NCBI GenBank assembly: GCA_023248415.1
Contig: JAHFEP010000117.1
Coordinates: 1 to 8,693 of the forward strand
Length of the DNA: 8,693 bases
Direction of reading: 5' to 3'
Source: Nitrospirota bacterium
Lineage (GTDB): Bacteria > Nitrospirota > CAKKRA01 > 9FT-COMBO-42-15
Shown: piece after piece, positions 1 through 5,350 of the stretch
Layout of the letters: the number at the start of each line of letters is the position of its first letter
Position numbering within the stretch: the stretch's first letter is position 1
Translations under genes and position numbers: made by a program
The notes under the pieces: model-generated
Seen by the model: only the letters and a program-made list of their open reading frames with translations
Database searches by the model: none
What the model was told of the DNA's origin: nothing

Positions 1-257
1 TAAGCGAGGACGAATTTACAGAACATTCTGATGTTGATATTGCTGTATCAGGCCTGAAAACAGAAAAATATTTCAAGGCATTAAGCTCTATCTGGGGACT
101 TTTCCCAAAAGGGATTGAAGTTGCAGGAAGCATCCTTCATGATTTTTATTCAGGCATAGAAAAGATATTCAGGCGAATTGCGGCGGACGAAGTGATTTTG
201 TGGTATCCTTTAAATCCTGGGTATATTCTGAGATTAGAGAAATCAGCCTGTCTGTAA
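1..257 (+). pseudogene. C-terminal part of a probable MNT nucleotidyltransferase joined to a HEPN fragment
   Basis: The frame is open from base 3 (no start in the window) to TAA at 255-257, giving 84 visible residues. Residues 7-15 read EHSDVDIAV, the acidic DxD (D10, D12) strand of minimal nucleotidyltransferases. The following stretch, ending in LFPKGIEV (residues 33-40), is typical of MNT proteins up to the point where the third catalytic Asp is expected. Instead, residues 44-60 switch to ILHDFYSGIEKIFRRIA, which resembles a helix of HEPN-domain proteins, the usual partners of MNT in type VII toxin-antitoxin systems. The last ~24 residues resemble nothing I recognise. My inference is that an in-frame deletion fused an MNT gene to its HEPN neighbour, leaving a probably inactive remnant. 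The third catalytic Asp and the HEPN Rx4-6H motif are not visible. A genuine but unusual fusion is the alternative. Confidence 0.6.
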
Positions 258-269
258 TTTCTCTATCAA

Positions 270-686
270 TCATTGTGTCGCCTGCAGAATTCTATTTTTT
301 AATGCCTTTATATAATCATTATGCCTATAAGAAAAATCAAAATACCTTTTTCTTGCATTAACTTCATAAGCCATCCGGATTGCTGGTTCTTTATCAAGAA
401 TGACCTTGCCATGTTTACGAATCTGGCGCTCTAACACAGCATCTGCGCTGCCCAGTAAAACAACATCTACCTGCCTTTTTAAGAGCATCTCAAGGTCAGA
501 CATTATTCTTAACTGTATATCTACAGGCTTATACGGATTAATCCCGGCTCTAAGAAGAATGGCAATATCAATATCGCTTGACTCTTTTTCTTTCCCGCTC
601 GCTGCGGAGCCAAAAAAATAGACAGAAGCAACCTCATCAATATCTTTAAAATAATCTTTTATCTGTTTTAAGAGTTTATGTTTCAT
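270..686 (-). CDS. MntA-like minimal nucleotidyltransferase (type VII antitoxin family)
   Basis: This 138-aa protein has the full minimal nucleotidyltransferase signature: GS at residues 26-27, the DxD pair D38/D40 in SSDIDIAILL, and a third acidic residue D74 in QVDVVLL. In the MntA family this fold transfers AMP onto the HEPN toxin HepT and silences its RNase activity. The C-terminal tail (YRHNDYIKALKNRIL) is short and basic. The start codon has an AAGGA element about ten bases upstream. No HepT (DUF86/HEPN) gene is visible beside it: downstream lies the convergent MNT-HEPN remnant, whose stop is 12 bp from this one, and upstream lies a repeat array. It may therefore be an orphan antitoxin, or it may act on a partner elsewhere. 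The family assignment is firm; the antitoxin role is inferred. Confidence 0.85.
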   Translation of the reverse strand: MKHKLLKQIKDYFKDIDEVASVYFFGSAASGKEKESSDIDIAILLRAGINPYKPVDIQLRIMSDLEMLLKRQVDVVLLGSADAVLERQIRKHGKVILDKEPAIRMAYEVNARKRYFDFSYRHNDYIKALKNRILQATQ

Positions 687-773
687 TAAAAGAAAATCCT
701 TGTTATTAGTGTGCTATCTCATAAATAGCTTTACACTTTTTGTCATTCCTGCATGCCTCTGGCAGGAATCCAT

Positions 774-817
774 ACCTCCCCATCCCCTCCTTGCTAAGGA
801 GGGGAAAAAGGGGAGGT
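774..817. repeat. Nested GC-rich double hairpin inside the array
   Basis: The outer stem is ACCTCCCC (774-781) with GGGGAGGT (810-817). The inner stem is CCCCTCCTT (784-792) with AAGGAGGGG (796-804) around a 3-nt loop. Both stems are perfect. It sits within the larger palindrome at 729-923. Confidence 0.8.
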
Positions 818-856
818 GTGGATTCCCGCTATCCTTCGCTGTCTGAAGCTACGGAG

Positions 857-882
857 TAGCGAAAGACAGTAGCGAAAGACAG
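857..882 (+). repeat. Two tandem copies of TAGCGAAAGACAG
   Basis: A 13-bp unit is repeated exactly twice with no spacer (857-869 and 870-882). A partial inverted copy (TTCGCTGTCT) lies about 25 bases to the left, so this is part of a local fold-back inside the repeat array. Confidence 0.8.
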
Positions 883-954
883 CTCAAAAACGTTGCGGGA
901 ATGACACTAAAAAAAGTGTAAAGAAGTGTTACGGACACCACAATAGAACGGAGT

Positions 955-1263
955 TTACTTAAAATAGAGCTTAAGCATGGCAAACACTATGCCTGTAATA
1001 ACCCCTATCTGGCTAATCCAGAAGATAAACATCCATTTGATAATCTCTGACTTTGTAGATTCTATCTTGATTTCAAGTCTCGCCATCTCTTTCTCAAGTT
1101 TTGAGGCTTCTCCATGGAGGTCTTCTTTGGTAACAAGGATTTCCTTTTTTCGTTCAATATCGGCCTCTATAGCCTCGTCAATCGCCTTTGCAACTGCCTT
1201 TGCCTGAGTCTTTGGCAGACTTGCAGATAGGATTTCGTATATCTTTAAGGTATCCACACTCAT
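955..1263 (-). CDS. Small coiled-coil protein with C-terminal membrane anchor (DUF1640/CCDC90-like)
   Basis: This 102-aa protein opens with a helical segment, KIYEILSASLPKTQAKAVAKAI. A charged heptad-like coiled coil follows at about residues 45-75 (LHGEASKLEKEMARLEIKIESTKSEI). It ends in one hydrophobic segment (about 76-99, WMFIFWISQIGVITGIVFAML) and a short basic tail. This architecture matches the small bacterial DUF1640-like proteins, which are thought to be membrane-anchored coiled coils of unknown function. Start choice is supported by GGGAG seven bases upstream of the ATG. The gene stands alone between repeat-containing spacers and is probably its own transcription unit. The topology and coiled coil are readable from the sequence; the family name is from memory and less certain. 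Confidence 0.75.
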   Translation of the reverse strand: MSVDTLKIYEILSASLPKTQAKAVAKAIDEAIEADIERKKEILVTKEDLHGEASKLEKEMARLEIKIESTKSEIIKWMFIFWISQIGVITGIVFAMLKLYFK

Positions 1264-1330
1264 TAATATCTCCCTCTATTTCTCAAGCTACTTTACCATA
1301 ATAAGCATCGTGTTTGCAATATTTTTTTAA

Positions 1331-1336
1331 ATTATA
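1331..1336 (-). promoter_or_regulatory. Possible -10 element (TATAAT) for the coiled-coil gene
   Basis: A perfect TATAAT on the minus strand lies 67 bases upstream of the coiled-coil gene start. No convincing -35 hexamer is found at 16-18 bases, so this is a weak call in an AT-rich spacer. Confidence 0.3.
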
Positions 1337-1447
1337 GACTACCTTTCGCCCTTAGCGTTTTAGCGTTTCTACGGTTGATATTTCTTTTGCGCTTTTACGT
1401 TTATATATTTTACAACTTTAAATATAGCTATGGATCGCGTCTACACA

Positions 1448-1720
1448 TCATGCCACCTTCACTTCCAAACTGACATCCTTTAGCCTTGAAAGCTGTGGAG
1501 CAACTCCGCCTATATGCACATACACAACCTGCTGCCCTGCCTCTCTCTGTTTCTCTGCTATTTCCATATTTATTCTGCATAACTTCTGGTCATCTTCCGG
1601 CAAAAAAACGATCTGGGCATTTAGAGGAATCTTCTCAGCAAACTCTGGATGTTCTAAGATGTATCTGTCAAATTCTGTGCTTAAGACAAGATTTTTTTTA
1701 AATATTTCCTGTTCAGTCAC
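1448..1720 (-). CDS. DUF5647-like small protein
   Basis: This 90-aa soluble protein lacks a signal peptide or membrane segment. Recognisable family features are the N-terminal FDRYILEHPEFAEKIP, then AQIVFLPEDDQKLCRINMEIAEKQ, and a VVYVHIGG strand. I associate this pattern with the small DUF5647 proteins of environmental bacteria, whose function is unknown. The start is GTG, not ATG. It is supported by a very strong ribosome site (AAAGGAGGT) eight bases upstream, and no competing ATG lies in the first residues. A promoter at 1829-1857 predicts a transcript with a leader of about 100 nt. The gene is probably monocistronic, because the coiled-coil gene downstream is 184 bp away across a repeat-containing spacer. 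The coding call is strong; the family name is moderately sure. Confidence 0.75.
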   Translation of the reverse strand: MTEQEIFKKNLVLSTEFDRYILEHPEFAEKIPLNAQIVFLPEDDQKLCRINMEIAEKQREAGQQVVYVHIGGVAPQLSRLKDVSLEVKVA

Positions 1721-1828
1721 TTTCTTTGACCTCCTTTAAAAAATGCTCTCTGTATGAGCGAATCTATGTGAGGCATCATAACGCACTAAAGGTGTTGTGG
1801 TCTCTGCGGTTTACAAGATTATATTTAT

Positions 1829-1857
1829 ATAATAACAACATTAAAATAGGCAGTCAA
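1829..1857 (-). promoter_or_regulatory. Sigma70-type promoter for the DUF5647-like gene
   Basis: On the minus strand, TTGACT (1852-1857) is separated by exactly 17 bases from TATTAT (1829-1834). Both hexamers are one mismatch from consensus at optimal spacing. Transcription would start near 1822, about 100 bases before the GTG codon. Confidence 0.6.
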
Positions 1858-1917
1858 GGCAATTCCCCTGTCAATTCCTCAGGAATAAAAAAGCAGATGC
1901 CTTGATAAGATATTTTC

Positions 1918-1958
1918 TTTGCGCTTTTGCGGTTCTATTTTGCGCTTTTGCGGTTCTA
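1918..1958. repeat. Two direct 21-bp-period repeats (GCGCTTTTGCGGTTCTA core)
   Basis: The copies at 1918-1937 and 1939-1958 are identical over 20 bases. The second copy supplies the TAG stop codon of the DUF11 gene (1956-1958). A diverged relative of the same A/CGC-rich family lies at about 1350-1400 (GCGTTTTAGCGTTTCTACGG, then TTTGCGCTTTTACG). Confidence 0.85.
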
Positions 1959-3053
1959 CTGAAACACCTCCCGCCAGTCGAATATCTTCGTCTTTACGAT
2001 GGTGTCGGTGTCGCTGGCCGAGTTGGTCTGGCCGCTGACGGTAACGTTGGCTGTGTTGGTGAGTGTGCCTACTGCAGTAGCGTTGAGGGTGGCGTTAATG
2101 GTGAAGGTTACGCTGCTGTTGATGGGCATGGAAGGGATAGTGATGCCCGCGCCCTGCATGGCCGCCACGGTGGTGGCGGGGCAGGTCGCTCCGCCGCCGG
2201 CGGCGCAGGTTACGCTATTCGCAGTGAGATTGGCTACGGCGGGGTCTGTGAAGACGGCGTTGCTTAACGCAACGCCCGTGGTATTGGTTATGACGACAGT
2301 ATAAGTGGTGGTAGCGCCGGTGGTGATGGTGGTGATGCCGTCGGTATTGGTGATGGCGGGCAGAGCCACGAGATTAAGCGTGCCATAGGCAACCTCAGTT
2401 GCTACAGTGGTATCAGGGGAGTTGCATTTGGCCTTTGTAGCGGGCACCGGATCGGCAATGGACGTGCATGTCCCGCCGCTAGGGCTGGACTGGGTGTCCC
2501 AGCTCACGACGAAGGGGATGTACAATTTTCCACCGCTTAAGCTGATCGCCTGGCAGGACACAGGAACACCGGTCATTCTCAAGACGCCTCTGCCGGTGTT
2601 CCCATTCATCGAGCCGTTGACATCGCCGCAGGTGTCGAGGATGCCGCCCCACGGGCCAGGGTCTAAGTTCCGGAATGGCGGATCGGTGGTCGGCAGGATA
2701 CCCACGGAGCATACATTCGAGCCGCCATTTGCCGGGGTCAGCTTCGGGTTTTTACCGTCGTTGGCGAGGAAAATGCCGATGTCCCAGCGGTTAGGCACGC
2801 CGGAATTGACCGTGACATCGAGGTCTACCACGATGATGCTGCCGCCAATGCAGAATGTGGGACCGCCCGGGGCGATCGCTATGCCGGTGATAGAGACGTC
2901 ATTGGCAGTACAGTTCAGATTGGAGGCAAATCGCGATGCAGCGCATTGTTGTGTGCCAAATGCGTGAACCGTTATTGTGTAGGAAAGCAGGCAGGCAACC
3001 GCCACGCCGGACACAAACATAAGATATCTTTTATTCTTATAAAAATTTTTCAT
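1956..3053 (-). CDS. Secreted DUF11-domain surface protein in the mshQ position
   Basis: This 365-aa protein has a clear Sec signal peptide: basic residues 2-9, hydrophobic core about 11-28, cleavage expected after VHA (31). Residues 32-225 form a Cys-containing region (FCIGG, CGDVNG, KCNS) with no domain I can name. Residues about 230-357 form one DUF11 beta-sandwich module (TTYTVVITNTTGVALSNAVFTDP ... ANVTVSG), a family found in bacterial surface and adhesin-like proteins. The last residues (KIFDWREVFQ) show no sorting signal. A GGAGG ribosome site precedes the ATG, and the gene starts 18 bp after the stop of the pilX-like gene, so it is probably co-transcribed. Its base composition is far higher in GC than its neighbours (46 of 60 bases at 2161-2220), suggesting a different origin. 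Role as a pilus-associated adhesin is inferred from position only. Confidence 0.8.
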   Translation of the reverse strand: MKNFYKNKRYLMFVSGVAVACLLSYTITVHAFGTQQCAASRFASNLNCTANDVSITGIAIAPGGPTFCIGGSIIVVDLDVTVNSGVPNRWDIGIFLANDGKNPKLTPANGGSNVCSVGILPTTDPPFRNLDPGPWGGILDTCGDVNGSMNGNTGRGVLRMTGVPVSCQAISLSGGKLYIPFVVSWDTQSSPSGGTCTSIADPVPATKAKCNSPDTTVATEVAYGTLNLVALPAITNTDGITTITTGATTTYTVVITNTTGVALSNAVFTDPAVANLTANSVTCAAGGGATCPATTVAAMQGAGITIPSMPINSSVTFTINATLNATAVGTLTNTANVTVSGQTNSASDTDTIVKTKIFDWREVFQ

Positions 3054-3071
3054 ATGAGGCCCTCCAATTCC

Positions 3072-4169
3072 TCATTCTGGTCCTGCGCTTATCTGTACAA
3101 CCCTTTGAGCATTACTTATCTTCCCTGTGGAAGTCAGGATATATTGTGAAGCATAGCTGCTGGTGGTATTGCTGGACGGTAATGCCCCTGACGGTGTAAT
3201 ATAGCCGTTATCCAGATAGGTTGTAACAGCCCCTACGGCTGCAATAAGCTGTTCAGCGCCTGTTGACCTGCCATAAATCTTATAACCTGCTGCCCCTGGG
3301 ACAGCCCCCCAGTTGACATTTACACCGCCGGTTGCTGCTAATACAAGAGATGTCTCTGCTGACGCTAAAGTCTCGCCAATGACGTTTGTAGCAGAAACAC
3401 GGTAGTAATAAGCTCCAGATAGTAATATCCCTGCCCCTGCAGTAAAGGCAGCATTAGTAGGGGTTGCAAGCGTGGCAGTATGTGCTGCCGTTGAGCTTCC
3501 AAGATAACATCGCTGGCAGGTCTGAAATTGGTACTGTGTTTTTGTAGCGCATAAAAAATACTCGTTGTCTATATAGAAAGGACGACTGATGGCAAAGCCT
3601 CCTGTATCCTCACCGACATCAATTGTAGCAAGTGAGGCGCATGAGGAACCGGCAATTGTTGTTGTAACTTTTGCAGCAGGATAGACAGAATCATTTAGTG
3701 AATGTGCCAGTCCTCCGGATGCAATGAGAAAATTATTAGCATCTTTATTCAGATAAGTAATGCCAAAATCAAGATTATAGCCGATATTCGGGTTGATACG
3801 ACGGATTGCTATGCGGCCTGTTGCAGGGAAAGATGCTGTTGGGTCAAAGACAACAGGTATAGTTGCTGCTCCTGCAGCTATATTTGATGTTAAATAAGCA
3901 GGGGTATCAACCTTGAACTGGCCCGCGCCAAGATTTGTCCAGATTCCATTTGTTGAATAGTTAGGGATATTATCTTTACTAAACGCGAGGGTATATTGCA
4001 GACCTCCCTCTGCAACATACAGAGCCCGTGTGGATTGCAGTTCATTGATAGAGGTGGATGTGGTAGAAGTAGAAAGTGTAAGAAAGACCATGCCCATGAA
4101 GGCAAGAATCACTATTATAAAGATTGCTGCAATAATGGAAACGCCTGATTGGTTTTTTAATTTCTTCAT
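3072..4169 (-). CDS. MshP/PilX-like minor pilin-type protein with FN3-like insert
   Basis: This 365-aa protein has a short basic leader ending in G9 and then a hydrophobic helix (about 10-32, VSIIAAIFIIVILAFMGMVFL). It continues with TSINELQSTRALYVAEGGLQYTL (39-61), the conserved post-helix region of MshP/PilX proteins. The residue after the cleavage Gly is Val and Glu5 is absent; MshP-type proteins commonly lack Glu5. Residues 235-325 form an FN3-like beta module (YYYRVSATNVIGETLAS ... VNWGAVPGAAGYKIYGR). The C-terminus returns to a pilin-type ending (ILTSTGKISNAQRVVQI). MshP proteins are usually much shorter, so the middle looks like an acquired binding module. The protein would sit in the inner membrane or pilus tip of an MSHA-like machine. 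Two Cys in QTCQRC (218, 221) could form a disulfide or bind metal. The start has only a weak GAG ribosome site. An AT-rich 34-bp gap separates it from the YgiT gene. Confidence 0.8.
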   Translation of the reverse strand: MKKLKNQSGVSIIAAIFIIVILAFMGMVFLTLSTSTTSTSINELQSTRALYVAEGGLQYTLAFSKDNIPNYSTNGIWTNLGAGQFKVDTPAYLTSNIAAGAATIPVVFDPTASFPATGRIAIRRINPNIGYNLDFGITYLNKDANNFLIASGGLAHSLNDSVYPAAKVTTTIAGSSCASLATIDVGEDTGGFAISRPFYIDNEYFLCATKTQYQFQTCQRCYLGSSTAAHTATLATPTNAAFTAGAGILLSGAYYYRVSATNVIGETLASAETSLVLAATGGVNVNWGAVPGAAGYKIYGRSTGAEQLIAAVGAVTTYLDNGYITPSGALPSSNTTSSYASQYILTSTGKISNAQRVVQISAGPE

Positions 4170-4203
4170 AAAACACTCATAAAACCAAATTCTTTGTTTT
4201 TGT

Positions 4204-4443
4204 TCAAAGAGAGTAAACAGCCATAGGAATTTTGCTCTCTATTTTTCTTCTGCCACAAACACTTGATTCAATAGTTTTAAGAACATTTGCCGCATAATAT
4301 TTAGTCCCGCATTTTTTACATACACCAACTGGCACATTCCTAATAAGGACATACCTATCTCCTACTTTTCTGGGCAGGTCTATTTTTTTTTCAACAATCA
4401 GACCATTACAATATTCGCACTTCTCTCCATCCCAAAATCCCAT
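4204..4443 (-). CDS. YgiT-type zinc-finger protein, antitoxin-like
   Basis: This 79-aa protein has two CxxC pairs, C9/C12 (CEYC) and C42/C45 (CKKC), that form the YgiT-type N-terminal zinc ribbon. A strand-rich linker precedes VPVGVCKKCGTKYY, and a short basic tail follows (GRRKIESKIPMAVYSL). Such proteins are commonly encoded immediately after a DUF4258-type RelE-fold toxin, where they are thought to act as the antitoxin. Here a toxin-like remnant lies 18 bp upstream. A very strong ribosome site (AAGGAGGTG) six to seven bases before the ATG confirms the start. There is no Xre-type helix-turn-helix domain, unlike full-length MqsA, so DNA binding is not obvious. The module sits between pilin genes on the same strand. 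Confidence 0.85.
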   Translation of the reverse strand: MGFWDGEKCEYCNGLIVEKKIDLPRKVGDRYVLIRNVPVGVCKKCGTKYYAANVLKTIESSVCGRRKIESKIPMAVYSL

Positions 4444-4461
4444 TTTAACACCTCCTTTTAC

Positions 4462-4620
4462 TTACCCCTTGGGTTTATCTTCATAAACAGTTATTACTCG
4501 AACTTTTCCAGTTCCTGTTATACGACATACTATTCCGATAGGCCGCCTGTCTAAAGAGATACCAACTACTTCATATTTGCCTTCTTTGGACCAAGTTCTA
4601 CGAATTCTACCATTCAACAT
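4462..4620 (-). pseudogene. Truncated DUF4258-type toxin, 52 codons
   Basis: Reading from ATG at 4618-4620 to TAA at 4462-4464 gives 52 residues. They begin LNGRIRRTWSKEGKYEVVG, continue with RPIGIVCRI, and end VRVITVYEDKP. This is the C-terminal beta sheet of DUF4258-type toxins, whose last strand (ITVYE) is highly typical. The N-terminal helices, with the His/Arg residues usual in the family, are missing. In the same frame just upstream there are two stop codons (TGA, TAG) within ten codons, so the 5' half is lost or decayed. An AGGA seven bases before the ATG means the short peptide could still be made. The intact YgiT gene 18 bp downstream supports the identification. It is likely an inactivated toxin with a surviving antitoxin, though a genuinely short variant cannot be excluded. 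Confidence 0.65.
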
Positions 4621-4685
4621 GAATTTGTCCTATTTTGCTCAATCAATATATCCTTTCCTTATTATTATTTTATCATGCTATCTGC

Positions 4686-4748
4686 CCAAAATCAAGATTA
4701 TAGCCCGTGTGGATTGCAGTTCATTGATAGAGGTAGATGTAGTAGAAG
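4686..4748 (-). pseudogene. Relic of a second pilX-like gene with an internal deletion
   Basis: Positions 4702-4748 match 4023-4069 of the pilX-like gene at 45 of 47 bases and still encode STTSTSINELQSTRA. Positions 4686-4705 match 3763-3782 of the same gene at 20 of 20 bases. The two matched segments are 244 bp apart in the intact gene but fused here at a shared AGCC. The fusion shifts the frame, and a stop follows eight codons later. Nothing on either side continues the match, so this is a short decayed fragment. Confidence 0.8.
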
Positions 4749-4783
4749 CCTTGCCCTGCAAACTCTGACTTTATGTTTATTAC

Positions 4784-4811
4784 TTGACCCTTAACCCTTG
4801 CCCCTTGACCC
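4784..4811. repeat. Four tandem TTGACCC-type heptamers
   Basis: TTGACCC, TTAACCC, TTGCCCC and TTGACCC follow each other without spacers in the gap just after the MshO-like gene. Together with the pilX relic and the truncated toxin this makes 4462-4818 a non-functional-looking, rearranged stretch. Confidence 0.8.
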
Positions 4812-4818
4812 ATTTTTT

Positions 4819-5349
4819 TTAAAAATTCCTCGGATGCACACGGAGCCGCAAGGGAAGCGTCTCTCCGGCATTGACCATAGTAAGGCTTATCTGAACATAC
4901 CAGACTTCAGCCGCTGAGCCTGCTACAGTTGTGCCGTCCTGCTGATAATAGGAAAAGGCCATAGACTGAACATTGTTAGCAAGTGTATTTCCGCTGCGGC
5001 TGATTGTATTGCCTGCAAAACTAAATTGGATGTTTGTGCCGTTTACATCATTAAATACAATATTACTTGCAGTCATTGTTGATATATCCGCAGCAGTAGC
5101 GCTCCTTATCATCCTTATCTCCCTTGCCATCCGCTCTATAGCCAGCCTGCCCTGATTATGAATATCAGAGTAGCTCACCTCTTTCTGATATGACTTTGCG
5201 CCCTCAAGAATAATCATCGCAGCAACCCCGGCGATTATTGAGATAAGCACAATTACAATTACCATCTCAATTAAGGTAAAGCCTTTTTGGTTGTTTAATT
5301 TCATTGATTCGTTCTTTTTTAGCATCATAACCTTTGCCTTAAGCCGCAT
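4819..5349 (-). CDS. MshO/PilW-like minor prepilin
   Basis: The prepilin signature is complete: basic leader, G23, then F24-TLIE with Glu28 (+5) and a hydrophobic helix to about residue 46 (VIVIVLISIIAGVAAMIIL). It continues with SYSDIHNQGRLAIERMAREIRMIRSA (about 59-84), a segment characteristic of MshO/PilW pseudopilins that prime pilus assembly at the inner membrane. A beta-rich C-terminal domain follows. The start is ambiguous. The first ATG (5347-5349) lies one base after the upstream stop and has no ribosome site. ATG at 5326-5328 has AAGG eight bases upstream. ATG at 5302-5304 would give an ordinary 8-residue leader. All give the same mature protein. Its place directly after the MshD-like gene matches the MSHA operon order. 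Confidence 0.85.
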   Translation of the reverse strand: MRLKAKVMMLKKNESMKLNNQKGFTLIEMVIVIVLISIIAGVAAMIILEGAKSYQKEVSYSDIHNQGRLAIERMAREIRMIRSATAADISTMTASNIVFNDVNGTNIQFSFAGNTISRSGNTLANNVQSMAFSYYQQDGTTVAGSAAEVWYVQISLTMVNAGETLPLRLRVHPRNF

Positions 5350-5350
5350 A

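Larger units (their letters stand above)
729..923. repeat. Composite palindromic repeat array with its own terminal inverted repeat
   Basis: The 268-bp spacer between the MntA-like and coiled-coil genes is mostly this array. Its outermost arms are a perfect 13-bp inverted repeat, CTTTACACTTTTT at 729-741 and its complement at 911-923. Just inside lie TGTCATTCC (741-749) and GGAATGACA (898-906), the ends of a widespread dispersed palindrome. The inner side of the right arm (887-906, reverse complement) is identical to 7524-7543, so the same family recurs in this window. No ORF of interest lies here. Confidence 0.85.

Noticed and set aside
784..804. CCCCTCCTT/AAGGAGGGG hairpin as a Rho-independent terminator
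   Set aside because: It is not followed by a T-run on either strand and is part of a dispersed repeat family, so a terminator role cannot be claimed from sequence alone.
1855..1904. CAAGGCA...TGCCTTG inverted repeat as operator or terminator
   Set aside because: The stem is only 7 bp with a 36-nt loop. The overlap of the left arm with the -35 hexamer is suggestive but a chance match is likely.
2479..2712. A 77-codon minus-strand frame inside the DUF11 gene
   Set aside because: It lies in a different frame of the same strand as a much longer gene with domain evidence; its Arg/His/Pro-rich product is typical of out-of-frame reading in GC-rich DNA.
1902..2967. Three long plus-strand open frames (1902-2267, 1999-2304, 2407-2967)
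   Set aside because: They are antisense to the GC-rich DUF11 gene, where stop codons are rare. Their translations are low-complexity or domain-free, while the minus-strand frame has a signal peptide, a ribosome site and a recognisable domain.
4577..4768. A 63-codon plus-strand frame
   Set aside because: It crosses the antisense of the truncated toxin and the pilX relic. It has no ribosome site and its product has no recognisable feature.
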